Origin: Norana najaformis
Taxonomy: Eukaryota > Annelida > Clitellata > Crassiclitellata > Hormogastridae
DNA length: 64,000 nucleotides
NCBI GenBank assembly: GCA_964023275.1
Contig: OZ029914.1
Coordinates: forward strand, 46,139,838 to 46,203,837
Reading direction: 5' to 3'
Of this stretch, positions 12,318 to 27,000 are shown in pieces; positions within the stretch are counted from its first letter, which is position 1, and each line of letters begins with the position of its first letter. The position numbers were made by a program, and so were the translations under genes. Under the pieces are notes generated by a model. The model did not search any database. It saw only the letters and a list, made by a program, of their open reading frames with translations, and was not told the DNA's origin.

Positions 12318-13478
12318 CGGACGAAGGTAACGTTAAGGACACGTGTACTAGGATTGTGCGATTGTCATGCAGGTTAGTCATCGACGCAACCAGCAACACA
12401 AGACCGTCTGCCTGCTTTCTCTTCCTTCCCGCCTTTTTCATTTCTTTTCTTCTTCATTCTTTCTTTCTCAGTTAGCAGCCCCAACACCTCAAGGATTTTT
12501 TTATTTTTTTGGAAATTTCCATTTATTCCCTCCAAATGTAGATGCAAGTTATTCTTCAAAGCACGCATCCATACAAGTTAGCATATGTAGGCCTACAGTC
12601 AAGCTTAATTATCAAGGCTAATAACATGATAAAATTTATCCTGATTATTACTTAGCGGGTACAAATTGTATTATTATGGTAAATTGCATATAATGTGCAT
12701 AATATTATAAGTACGTCGGGCCTATATATGATAAGCTTTGACACAACTGGATGTATCAGAACAATCGGCGATTATAATAGTTACCGTTGTTTAACGACAT
12801 CTTATGCCTGCCAGGGCCGTTGACGTCGAAATCACCTATTCCTCTAGCAATCTTCTGGATTTATGAGTCAGCTCTATGGATTCACAGCTCAATGGTTTAT
12901 TGAACGCAATATACGAATAAATAGCATCGGTCGAAAGCGTTTTAAAGGTGTCCAAACAGAACATTGTACTGTCCAGCGTGTAGCGACAGTTTATGGGTAT
13001 GACGACCGTTTAAGTAGACCTTATTTTACCATACATTTCGTTTTATATTGGCATTGCCCACGTGTCGTGGCTGCAACCTGCTTACCGCAAATGTCCGATC
13101 TTCATCGCCAGGTAACTGGGAGAATCGAGCGAGTTGTGCATTTGACCGCTTATTTCGTGCTGTATACCCTTTATTTAGGAATAGACTCCGCCGCACAAGG
13201 ATGTGTACATCAGATGGACTACTGCTATGCGGAACATTTGAGCAAAATGCCGCTTTAAGCAAAACCATCGAGTGTTGTATCCGTGGACGTTGGTCTCGAT
13301 TCGGTTGAACCCAAAACCGTCATCGCGGGAAACATCCAGCTGTGCAAACATCCGCACACATGCTCTAGCTTGACCGAGAGATTCAGAGGCCTACAAAGAA
13401 CTAATGATAATAATAACTCTAAACAACAGTGTGTCAACTATTATTACTCGCTATCGAATCCGTTGGTTGGGCTCTATA

Positions 13479-13503
13479 GGGGGGGGGGGGGGGGGGGGGG
13501 GGG
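13479..13503 (+). repeat. Poly-G run of 25
   Basis: Twenty-five consecutive G. The length may be uncertain in the assembly. Confidence 0.95.
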
Positions 13504-15953
13504 CTACTGGTTACTTTTCTAGTTTATCAATGCATTGTTCGCTTAATAGAGAACTTTTTACAGTTAACGAATTCTAACATCGTTATTTTCGAGTAGCGTT
13601 TTTTAAAGTAGCGCTGTATAAATTTCTGATTAAAATTACAACGAAAGCCGTAATTCAAGAAAGTAACTTCACGATTCCTTCCTTTAAAATTGGTGTACAG
13701 TACTTAATATTTTAAATATTAAGTCCTGACAGACATACCTCCTGACTGCGTCCCACAAAACTTTAAGCTAATACGGTCTGCAATAAACAAAATCATCCAT
13801 AATTGCATGAATTTTACATGAAACTATCATCGTCATCATTAACGTCGTTGTAATCTTCAGTAGGCTATCATCAACATCATCATCATCGTCCAAATTTAAT
13901 TCAAACCACAAGCTCATATGCAACATAGTGAAGTTAAACGTGACCTCATTAATATTAAAATGCCTACAAGGAGTTATTCTCCAAAGTGGCGCTATACAAA
14001 TTCTTTATTACAATTGAAAATACTACTACAGCTGTACGCTGTTGTGAACTGATTTGTTTGGGTTACAAGAGCGCCGAATAGTAACCGTGACCTACATTCA
14101 ACCAATGACGGCATAACGCGGTACATATTGACCCTTCCTACATAACGGCCAATTATAATAGGCTTTTCAAGAAAGGTCGCCTTGTTTAGTATCTGTTGAC
14201 CTTGCTAATGATCAACACATTTCTTTCCTCTAATATTATTGCAAGAAAACCAAATAATCAAATCAAGGAATCGATAGATCAAACTACATGTAATATAAAA
14301 AGCACAAGAAGTGAAATACATGTATATATATTTGAAATTAAAGTTGTAAGTCTAAACTATTTATAAGACATAAATCTCTCAAACCGCGAATAGATTTTTA
14401 ATTGGTCAATTCAAAAGACTTCTTTATCAACAGTAGTAGTCCTCCAACAGTATATTTTTACTGGTTGAAAGAATTTTTAGCTGGAGCAAACCGGACAGTA
14501 GAAACCCTGAACTCGGCGGTTTCTTTACAGGTCACAAAGTCCAACACTTAACGTTCAAGATTATACCAGGATTTCAACTGTGGACAAACATCCCGATTCT
14601 CGTACCAGACACGAAGGGGTATTTTATAATTAGTTACGAGAGTCAGACCTGCTACTCTGAAGTAAGTCGCCAGCGCACTGTAAATTTAAAACATGCCAAT
14701 CCTAAATGCTTATCCTAAACAGGCCAAACTCAAAGGTTGCTACGAAACGAAGGCCTACTTGGTGTATTAAGCACTTCAAAACAAGCCAAACCCTCGTGTT
14801 ATTTTGAATTTACGGCATACTCCAAACTTCAAAACAGAAGCCAAAGCTAAACATTACTTAGAAAGAGTTTACAACATATTCTAAACAGAAACCAAAGCTA
14901 ATGACTACTTTGAGTTTGCAGCAATATCTAGACTTCTAAACAGCAATAGGGAGCGCATTATCATACAGGCAGACTACAAAAACTAAAAAGTACGGCGATT
15001 AAGATCACTGTGCGTCTAAGAAAAACAATTCCTCACTTGATGGGATTTCGAAAAGAAAAACATTTAACTCTTTCAGTGCACTTTCAGCCTCTGTAATGCA
15101 ATGTCCAAATTTATGTGGCAACCTACTTACAAGCACATTCTGGAAACACGCTATTTCATGGGCAGATTTCGTTGAAGTACCTTACAAAATTCGACCTATA
15201 CTGTTTACATCACTGGATGAGATCAACACAGCTATCAAGTCATATGGAAACCAGTGGCATACGCAACTTTTTTTAGTCATGGGGCCCAGTACCTGGAAGA
15301 AAAACTGAGGGAGCTAGCACAGCAAGCCCCTAGCAACTAAGTTTCTGGGGAGCGTTGTAAGCCCCCAGCAAGGCTCCAGACGGAAACTCATTTTGCCAAA
15401 CTAAAACAAGCGACGCATCAATTACGTGAAATTGGACTGGAAAATACTCTTTATGTATCTGTCAACAGCACAAAGGCAAGAGTCATCAACTGCAGGGATA
15501 CAATACAGCTACAGATCTACACGAATCCCGGAGTTCACGGTCCTGATCTCAGAGGGTCCAGATCCCAGTACCCCTGCCATGTACGACACAGTGACAGAAA
15601 TAATGTTATAAATCCAACATAATGAAACATAACTGAACAGCTACAGTGCATTATTGCAAAAGCACAGTAAACAACACTCACGATGTTACGATACAAGGAA
15701 TAACTTAATTATTGTTGCTCTGTATAACTACACGAAAACAAGCGGCAGAGCTTCCAAAGCCATACAGGGAGCAAGGAACTCTTTCCAGAAAGGGTTATTT
15801 AAATCGGGAAGGGTTGCTCAATCCACAAAATGTGCTTCATTCTTAAAATGGACTTCTGTTCCAGCAAGGACCAAATTAGTGAAGGGTCCCATATGAAAAC
15901 GGTCCCCACTCCAGAGAGGAGGCCTCATTCCACAAAAGGGTTCTATTCTGGAA

Positions 15954-16126
15954 GGGGCCTCAATTCTACAAAGCCAAGTGTAGGGGCCTCAATTCTACAA
16001 AGCCAAGTGTAGGGGCCTCAATTCTATAAAGCCAAGTGTAGGGGCCTCAATTCTACAAAGCCAAGTATAGGGGCCTCAATTCTACAAAGCCAAGCGTAGG
16101 GGCCTCAATTCTACAAAGCCAAGTGC
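15954..16126. repeat. 29-bp minisatellite, about six copies
   Basis: Near-identical 29-base units starting AGGGGCCTCAATTCTACAAA. They lie about 1.9 kb past the DAP5 stop, so they could be in a long 3' UTR, but no transcript end was determined. Confidence 0.9.
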
Positions 16127-18003
16127 CAGCATTGCATGCAGTTATTAACATTCACTGCCGCCAAAGTATCGTATAGACGTTCGGGCAACTTGACGGCACC
16201 GTTTCAGAATTTCACAATCACGACATCCAAAAACCAGAGTCAAATTCACTTGAAGCAATACTGTACAGATTTTGCACCAGCCAACCTAAGGGAAAATATT
16301 TTCATACAACAAAAAACACAAAAGCTTTAAAATAAATCTGTATAGAAATAAAACAAGTTAAGAAGCAACACACGTTCCACCAGCACAACACAACACAGTT
16401 ATTTTAGACCAAAAACACTCCCACACCTACAAAAATCCACCAACGGCTATAGCTACACAGAAAGCATACAAATAATTGTAATAATCTGCTCCAGAAGAAC
16501 TGCATTCACTCTCAACCAACACCTGACATTCTGTTTCAAATCGCCATTTAAACAAGTTTAACAATAGAGCAGTTGGCCAAAATTTAAATCAACTTGAGTT
16601 GTTTCTGAACTTGCACAAACATTAAACTTTAAAGCTTCAAATTTTATTATATTCAGCAATCTGAAGTAATACGCGCTAGGATCAGATAGAATTTTTAATT
16701 CAGCTATAATCACAGATTTTCTACACTAATTTTTCGATTTCGTGTTAATGTACAGTGCTCAGTGTATCTGCAACTTGGCATGGCTGAAAATCGCCCAAAA
16801 AACATTGTACAATTGGCCTAGTATTCGGATGCTCAATTTCAAGGTAACTGTAAAACCGAACTCAAGATATCACAAAGAAATCACAAGAAGCAAATCCAAG
16901 CTAATACTAGTAGGCCTATGTTCAAAATATTTTGTTTGAAGCGATTATTTAAATCAGTTATCATTATCTAAGTATGTACCTATGTATGCATCAAGGCACT
17001 TACTACAGTGCTTTTAAGGATCTCTCTGAACTTCTCAGCATAATCGGAATTCATATTTGGACAATAGTACCTTACAGGACTTTATATATTTTAGAAGCAA
17101 CAACTTCCAACACTGTGTACATCGATATTTGTCCAAAACATTCAAAATCTAAATAAAAATTGTAACAAAATTCAACTCCAATATGCATGAGAACAAATGT
17201 GTAAGCGCCGACTTTAATATTAGCTTAAATTAAGAAAACCTAGTTACTGCTGCAGCGCACGGATTCGGACAAACAGACATAGGTGGCTGTACAATTAACC
17301 AACCAAGGCAAGCAAACATGCATTGTTTGTGCAAATGCTTTTTGAACATTATTTTTGTGAAGCTTTACAAAAGAAGTCAACTAGGTCCGAGAGAATTTCA
17401 CAGAAGATCCGCCTAAAACCAACTTTATCCGGAAACATCAGAAGGCTTCGGCAAGCCGCTACTACGATCGAGCCAAAGTGTTCTTAGTTCTTAAGCCCGG
17501 GTGTCCGAGAGACAGGCGAGCACGGCCATCTAGTGAACAGGTCCTCCAACGCAAAAGCAGATCACGGGCGTAATTTTCAGCCGGACGGCTGCGAGCAAAT
17601 CACAGGATCGACGTGGAGAAACTTGCTGTGAAACCAATACACAGCGCTTGCCGAACGAGGCGAGTCTTTGCCAAACGCGAAGTCTTTGCGATGTTAACAG
17701 TGCCGAATGACGACGACTGCCGCTTCGAAGGAGTACTTGTATTGTTTCAGACCTACGTCTCGCATGATTGATTTTAAAAAATCCATTGTCTTTGGGGTGG
17801 GGGGTTAGTCAAGAAAGGTCAATAATCCAAAATGGGGCCGGTTCCAAATGTCACCAACAACGAACGACGATAAATCCATTGGCTAATCATCTACAAACGT
17901 AGTCCATAAAATGACAGACATCAAAATGTTCTACGATATTGAGATACTACACATCATTGCATGCAACGATAAAAAGACGATATTTTTAAGCGGCTGTAGC
18001 TAA

Positions 18004-21000
18004 TTAGTTTTCATCCTCCGACTCCTCATCCGACTGCTCGAGCCAAGTCAACCAATTGTTCACCTGTCAAACAAGAAGGCAACAGGCTGTAACGCTTTCA
18101 GTATTTTTATTTATTTCTTCACAGCACTTACTATTCACATAAAGTCAATAAGTAGAATCTGAATCTGAGGCACATTATAAACTGGCGTATTTTAAACTGC
18201 TCGCTCGTTTGGAATGCAGATATACACTGCAGAAACTGATCGTCGCATAGTTAATTAAACGCCATCACAAAATAACAAGCGAACACTTCACAAGATTTAG
18301 CTCAGCCTAAAGAGTATAAAGTTGCCAAGCAAGTTGAGAATAATAACAAGAGCGAAACAGAGGAAATGGATTGGACACACACTGAGAGATGATTCCCTCT
18401 GAGAGACATCATACAGGGAAGAATGGTGAGAAAGAAAAGAGGAAGACCTAGACAAATGCTACCATACTAGAAGATGATGGATATATACAGTAAACTGAAA
18501 AGGAGACCCAACAACGTCAGGAATGGCACCACTGGACATTCGAACCTGTCCAACGCAGAGAACTTGAAGAAGAAGCAAGTTATGTAAATAAAAAAGTGCA
18601 TAAATTTTAGACCAGAACTCCTGGAGTCTTCCTTAAGGTATTCACTCATGGAAAATGTTAACAAGTCTATTCCCAACCAGGGGTTCCTTTTCACAACCAT
18701 GATTCCATGTACATATGTGAGCATGTGTACATTCATATATCACTGGGTAAGAATATCTCTTAAATGCTAGCAGGTTGTTGACGGTATTCCCGAGCACATG
18801 GTCGATTCAATGCTTGAAGGCATTATCACTCTTAAAATCACCTGGAAGAGAGCCTGTCCTTTTCCAGGATGTAGATCATTCACTTCCTCCTTCCAACGTG
18901 TAAACGCCTCTTCATAAATGATTTCCATGTCGTACAGATTCATAAACATTCTCAGTAACAGGCCTGCAACAGCAGAAGCACATTTTATCCCACACAATTC
19001 AGAACATGACATCCTCCAAATTCAAAAGTATCAGCAACAGGCTTGGACAAAAAACACGTCTCAGTGCTAAGTAGTTGCTAGAAAACAAAATGTTTTGCAG
19101 TAAAGATCTCTCTGTGCTCACTAGTTGTGCAAAACCAAGACGTAGTTTTGAATCAGCATTAAGTAGAGGATTGCTAATAAAACAGCTGAACATTGAGAGT
19201 AATTTCAAACAAAACAAAGCTCTTTAAAATAAAAAGCAGTCCTTAAAGTCTGTAAGTCTTGCTGGTTTGCAGAAATGCACTGCTGTTCAATGTTTGCAGA
19301 AATGCATTGCTGTTCAATGTTTGCAGAAATGCACTGCTGTTCAATGCTGGAAGAAACGCATTGCCATTCCTACCTTTGGGACAGTTCTTATTGTAAGCAA
19401 ACACTTGAAGAGCATAAATGGCCGTTACATGCAGATCAATCTTGTCCAGCAGAAACTTCTGAAGGACGCCCTAAAATAAAAGACAAGACAGCAAAAGGTA
19501 ACCGACAAGTCAAAAAACAAATCTATGCAAAGACGGGTTGCATTCGGGTATAAACAAAACTACCCGGTAAACAAAACCATGCACCAAAGACACAAAATAA
19601 GCAGCGGCTGGGTCATCTGTGTGAAATGGACTTCCTCTACCACAGCATCTTCTGACTAGATTCACTCCATGCAAGTTTCATAAACATTTGAAAGTTTTCC
19701 TTTGCTGCAGCTGGCGCACTTTTCAGCAGATGAGGTGCTATACACATCCACTGAATGAATTAAGTTACTTTATGAATAATGAATAAAATGCTTAATGAAT
19801 AATGAATGAAATGCTTAATGAATGAAATGCTTAATGAATAATGAATGAAATGCTTAATGAATAATGAATGAAATGCTTAATGAATGAAATGCTTAATGAA
19901 TAATGAATGAAATGCTTAATGAATGAAATGCTTAATGAATAATGAATGAAATGCTTAATGAATAATGAATGAAATGCTTAATGAATGAAATGCTTAATGA
20001 ATAATGAATGAAATGCTTAATGAATGAAATGCTTAATGAATAATGAATGAAATGCTTAATGAATAATGAATGAAATGCTTAATGAATAATGAATGAAATG
20101 CTTAATGAATGAAATGCTTAATGAATAATGAATGAAATGCTTAATGAATGAAATGCTTAATGAATAATGAATGAAATGCTTAATGAATAATGAATGAAAT
20201 GCTTAATGAATGAAATGCTTAATGAATAATGAATGAAATGCTTAATGAATGAAATGCTTAATGAATAATGAATGAAATGCTTAATGAATAATGAATGAAA
20301 TGATTAATGAATAAGGAATGAAATGATTAATGAATAAGGAATGAAATGCTTAATGAATAATGAATGAAATGATTAATGAATAATGAATAGTGTTTAATGA
20401 ATAATCAATGAAATATCTAATGAATAAACAATTAAATGCATAACATTAAACCTTATTATCAGTTTCTGACGACGACCACATGGTGGGAACGTGGGCAAAC
20501 AAATGACCAATGTTTTACAAAGCCCAAAATAAATTCTGGAGGAAATTATTTCACAAAAATTCCTATTTAACACTTTCATGACCTATAAACAATCCATTCA
20601 TCCATTCAAAAGTCAAACTGTTAAATAGACCACAATGTACAATCATCATTTTAGTTTCATTTCACTCACTGTTATACAGAAATTGCCTAAATATAACAGA
20701 AAATACTCTGAAGAATTGAAATTCGAACCAAATTGAGATCAGCACCTTGAACTTGTCCAGTAATTCCTTCTCGCGTTCAATGAGCAACTTGTCCTGGGGG
20801 GCGGCATTCACATCAATTCCTTCTTTCAATGTTGACTCACCAGTTATGTACGTGAAAATGCTGTAAACAACGTATACATCATTAACATTATTTTAAGTAG
20901 TCAACAATATGCATTTTGTACATTCTACACAAATCATTAATCTTAATCACACTGCAACTAGCACCTGTAAATCTCTTACACTGCAAAGGAATACGTACCA

Positions 21001-24000
21001 AAAGGGCACACTAGTACCTAAAAACTACAGAAACACATCGTACTCTACGCCTGGCACATTCTCAGGTAGGTCTGGGGTTGAATTTTGTAAGAATCTAATA
21101 ACCTCAGAGAAGAAACTGATAACTTCTGACAGCCAATTGACATTCTACTAATCGTGTACAAACAACTGGAATACAACAGGCAGACCCAGAAAAGACAAGA
21201 GTCCCGTTTGATCAGGGTCACCAAATAACAGTAAAGAAAGATAGGAATAAACAGTATAAACATTCTACAATTTCAAACACTTTACAAATATTTATATATA
21301 GAGAACACAATTATGCTGATATTAGATGATGCTGAGAAGACCATGCAATATAATCCTATCATTGGTTCTACTCACACTGTCACGAGAATCGTAATGAAGG
21401 CCGGATCGGAGTAGAGCTTGCTGTCGACGTTCTCTCGTATCCACTTGTAGTAGACGGTGGCGTTAGGATCTGCTCGGATCTGACGACTCAGCTCCGCCTG
21501 GATTCTCATCAACGGAAAGAGGAAGCTCAGACCACGATCTTCCAGGATTTCCATCATTCGATCCTTATTCAGCTCTGTCAAGAAAACATTCGATCGTTCA
21601 GAGGCACTTAAAGCATACGTACACGTATACAAATTAAACTAAATTTTGCTTTAGATTATGCTGTATATTTATTATACTTTATTTATTTACTTATGCTTTA
21701 ACACTGCTATTGCCTTTAATATGGCTGTTGCCTTGGATACTTCTGTTGCTTTGGACATTAGTTTCATTCGCTACTACTGTTGCCTTGGATACTGCCGTTG
21801 TCTTGTATACTGATGTTACCTTACACAGCAGTTTCCTTAGCTGCTTCTGTTTCCTGGGATACTGCTGTTACTTTACTACCTTGGATACTATTTTTGCTTT
21901 AGTACTGCTGCTGTTTTGGATACTTCTGCTGTAACTGCAATTAGAAATTTATATAGCACTACTAGATGAGAAGCACTAACCAAAACGAAGTGAAATGTCA
22001 TCAAAAGCAGAGTTTATCAGTTACAGGCAATGTTAAGAAAATTACAAAGTCACCACCAGTGCAACAACCAACCTGGCAGCATGTTCTGTAGATTGATTTT
22101 GCTCTCATTGAAGTTCTTGGCCAGCCAGTCGCGGTCCTTGATTTTGACGAGCTGCTGAAGACAGAGCAGAAACAGCGGATACTGGATGCCACCGTTGAGC
22201 GGGGTCGCCAGATCAGCCAGGCCAATGATCTCGCTGGCCACCGCGTTGGCCGCAAACTTGCCCAGGTACGATTTGGCCAGTGGAATGTTCTGCTCCAAGG
22301 CTGGGATACGGTCCAGCAAAGCTGTGAACGCCTGTCAGCCAAAACAATTAGAATGTATTCAATATCCAGAAATATGGCCTTAGCCGTCACAAATGGAGCC
22401 TATGTTAGTAGCCGTAATTTAAAAATTGTATAGCATCTCTTCAAGACAAAATCATCAGAGATCTCTGCACTAACGACGTTAAACGTCATTAAGAACGGAA
22501 CATTCATCCAAAAGAACACCTCAGCCTAGTTATAACATATGTCATTACATCCATAACACAATTCTGGACATAACGCGCCGAGAGTCAAGTGTCCCAAATT
22601 GAATCAGCTCCATAATACGACATCACTCTGACACAACTTTCAAATAACACATTCCCTACACAGTAACAGAACTCCGAAACACAGCAATAAAACAAGGCTC
22701 CACGTGTTACAGTTGCTTCTGTGGCAACAGTTACTCTACTACCAAACAACACATGTCAAAACTACAGACTAGGAACAATAAAATGTCACTACCAATATTG
22801 GCCATAAATTACACAGATATTATATTACTATTACAAGCTCATGTGCTGAAGGCCTATCAATTGATACAATCACATATAATGAAAAAACACTCAAATTAAC
22901 TACTATATCCGTTACTTTAAGCTAACTACTGGGTAGTAATATTAGTAATATGACATGTAGAAAATGTTAGAATTTAGCTACTCACCTCCATAAAATATTC
23001 TGGCAGGATGAAGTTCTTATCTTTCAGCGCTGTGATCAGTGTGCTCACATTGTCTCTGTCATCATCTGCAAAAATGAAACTCAAATCACTATCTTCCTTT
23101 CTTCCCACAGAAACCAACTCAAGATGCCAACTTCTGTATCAAATGAAGCTTCTGTTTCACGTTCTCAACACACAGCAAGTGGCAACACATTGATTACAGT
23201 CGACATAAAACTGCCTTGGCCATTTACCGTTGAAATTCAAATCACGATCTGTCAAGTGAAACTGGTAATTCTTGTAACAAACCAAGAGAGTACCTTGGAG
23301 GATTAGATTATATAATCTAATAAAGATCAATACAGTATAAATTATAATCTCATGATTACACGAAGCATGCCAAAAATGAGCAGTCATTATTCAGAAAATA
23401 TATATATAAATATTCAGAAATACTAACCACTTTTGTCTTTTGAGCAATAATTACCGTGTGGTAACTTACAATTTTAGCTAAAATTCCAAAGCTTACTGAC
23501 ATTATCAGGCAGAGGGAAAGAAAATGAATCTGAGAAATACTAACCGCTTTTGTCCACAGCTTCTGACATAAGGTGGGTAAGAAGTTCAGGAACCAACCTA
23601 GGACAAAAAAACAGGGATAAAACAGACAGAAGAATTTTTTTTAAATTGCTTAGCAAGTAAATAAACCCTGTTATTTTCAAAGTCAGCTCATTAACCATTT
23701 TAAAAAATTATTCAGTCATGCAAGTGGTAAGAAGACCAAACCCTGGCTTACCTTGCAAGTTTTTTACTGACTTGCAGATCAAATGTATATGAAAAATTGC
23801 TACTCAATTTCCATCAAATTTGCTTAAGAAAAACTTCAGAAATCAAATTGCCATGTTAAATATATTCTATGAAAAATTGCTACTCAATTTCCATCAAATT
23901 TGTTTTAGAAAAACTTCAGAAATCAAATTTCCATGTTAAATTTATTTCTCATAAACTAGAAATCAGAATTCCTACTTTTTCGTTGATTTCATTCTGCTCA

Positions 24001-27000
24001 CAGCAGCCGTCACATCATCAACATTTGCAGTCTCAAGAAAAGTTCTGGCCACAGTTTCCTGAATATTTCAAAACCCAAGTAAAATATAATTAAAACCAAA
24101 ACGCTATCAAGAACTTCAACCATAAACACAACAAAGAATACAAAATAAAACCATCTCAAGCAAACAACAAGTCTCAATTATCGAAATTTACACATACAAC
24201 CTAAGTATTGTTAGTGGTAGCACATCCTGTCTTCCAGAGTCCACGGGCATCAATCACATGCCAACTGACAATAACCACTGATTACATGCCTCCACATTTG
24301 ACCATCTGGGCATTATCATGGGAATTATCCATTCTACATACGCCATCCTCATCATTGCTGCCCATCCACTGCACACCGCATTGGTGCACAGGATATTTTT
24401 CGTTAATTACGGAGAAGTCAGCTCACCATAGACTGCTTAGTTTCATCCCTGTTGATGGTCGTCTTGTTCTTGTTTTTCTCTACAGGAGTGACATGCACGG
24501 AAGCAAAACGAGCGTTCAGTGCATTGGGAGGTATCATCGAACCCAGTGGAGGCTACAAAAAAAACAAACGCCATTAAAAACTGTCCTCATTATTAGAATA
24601 CGTGATGAAAGCAAATGGAAACAAGTCAGCATTCTTGTTGCTCACTCCCAGTTTATGTGCTGAGGCAAACTGGTAGGAGATCACTAACGCTTTTATTTCA
24701 TTAACATTTATTAATATTAAAAAGCTGCATAAATGTTTGCAAAACATAAAAGTAGAACTGTTAGACCGAGATTCATAAACATAAAATTTCAACAATATTC
24801 ATCGAAAATACAGAAAGCAAGGCAGAAAGGTACGGAAAGAGAGACAACCGAAGACACAGAGACAGACACGAGAGACAGACACACAAACATGAGATACACA
24901 CATACAGACATGACAGGGTCAGTCAGACAGACAGACAAACATAGACAGACAGACACACAGACAGACAGACATAGGCAGACAGACAAGAAGACAGACGGAC
25001 AGAGACCAAAAGACTCACCTGCATCATTCTCATAGGCATCGTCTGAGCGCTCTGTGCCGACCGTGGCAGCATCGACGGCACATTAGGTCTTAGCATCGGC
25101 ACAAAACTGCCTCTCATCGGTCTCAGGCTGATCTCATCCACGTTCTGGTTCGACTTCAAGCCACCGCCCGAACCTCCTCCTCCTCCTCCACTCATAGACA
25201 TTGGCATCGGCGCCACCGGTCCAGAGCCAGCCATCATCCCCACGGCAGATGGATACGATCCCATGGGCATGTAGGGGCCCATGGAAGGCGACGGACCGAC
25301 CAGGTGAGGGCGGGCAGGCACCACTGGCCCCTGCTGCTGCTGCTGGCCAGAGGGAGCAGGTGGTGGTGAGTGGGACCCTGATGGGGGGCCATCATTCAGA
25401 GCAGATTCTTTCTGCTGCTGCTGCTGCTGCTGTTTCTTCTGGAAGCGAGGAGGCAACTCACGACCTCCTGCAAAAAGACAGCGTGAAAAAGAAAAGATAT
25501 GAATAAAGCAGAAGAGCTAACCCAGCACGCAGTTATGGGTATTAAATGTTAGCAAGTTTGCTTATCTTAGCTTAGGCATGTAATGTAATGTAATGTAACA
25601 AGCATTTATAAGGCACCTTTCAAGCAGCTCTGTAGCAGGTAGCAATTCAAAACTGATGATTTAGCTTAAAGACCTAAGGAAAACAACTGATCAAGACAAC
25701 TCACCTTGCTGTGCAGATGACGTCTTGTGTGATTTGTCGTGGTTTCCTCCGTGACTGTTCTGCATTCTCTCCCCTCCTCCATCTCGTACTCCATCTCTTC
25801 CTCCTCCTCCATCTCCTCCTTGGTTTGACTTGTTGCGTCGGTTCATGACAGTCGATTCGTCATCGTCATTGAGATCACTACGATAGGATTTGCTGTCGTC
25901 GTGATACTGACTGTAGTTCGAAGTCTTCTCCTTGAATGGCCGCACTCCTCCACCTGTTCAATTAGAGTTATGTGTGCTGTTATTTAATTTACCTGTCCAG
26001 TTCGTCAGGTGCACCATTAATTTATTTACTTGTCCAGTTACTCAGGTGCACCACTATTTGATTTACCTGTCCAGTTCATCAGGTGCACCATTATCTTGTT
26101 TACTTATCCACTAGTCAGGTGCAACATTATTTTATTTACCTGTCTACTAGTCAGGTGCACCTTTATTTTACTTACCTGTCCAGTTCGTCAGGTGCACCAT
26201 TATTTTATTTACCTGTCCACTAGTCAGGTGCACCATTATTGAACATAAACTACAAACAGGTAAAATGTTGTAAAGCTTTACAGTTGAGCTTGCTAGGGCC
26301 ACTAGTGGAACAGTTATCTTCAAACATCTTTCCATCCTAGTTGAGATTTCAGCACCCAACCTCTTGGATGACAGTCCTGCACACAACCACTATACTATTG
26401 CACACACCAAAAAACTACACTTTAAATTCCAGCAATCAGTAACACTACGCACGTACAGATTCGAACTATGAAGTGTTTAAACACTGGGTAATAACATACA
26501 AGACTCGCCTGAATTGATCTGGTTCCTTGCTCGATTAGCCTGGTACCCTTTGGCGAAGTGGTCGATGTGAATGACCCCCGGTCCAGTTCCCAGACTGCCA
26601 CTCCCTATGACAGGTCAACCAACCACATCAATGTCTACTAGTGTTTACATTCTCAGCATCTATGTATGTACGTATGTTTATGATTATATATATATATATA
26701 TATATAAAGACACTTTACCACAGTGTCTTTTAAGTATCTTGCTCAACATTTTTTACTTTAATAAAATTGACCTACGCAGAATCTACTGAAACACGTAGGT
26801 AGGCAAATCTAAACCAATCTAACCATTAATTCTAAGAGACATTGATCAAGGTGGAATTAATCTAACCACAATTTTAATTCAAAAGAAATTAATAAAGGCT
26901 GAATCCAAAAATTTTTATGCTACAGGAACTAATCTATGCTGAAGCAACACAAGCAATTTGTTGATTAAACAATAATCTCATCTAATTTAAGTTTATCGGC

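Noticed and set aside
12863-13258. 131-codon plus-strand frame
   Set aside because: No recognisable domain, no splice context and no family resemblance; the length is within chance for this much sequence.
23416-23450. Possible extra DAP5 exon resembling the exon 14 end
   Set aside because: Only about 20 bases around the donor are duplicated (AGAAATACTAACC.CTTTTGTC), without an acceptor or coding continuity.
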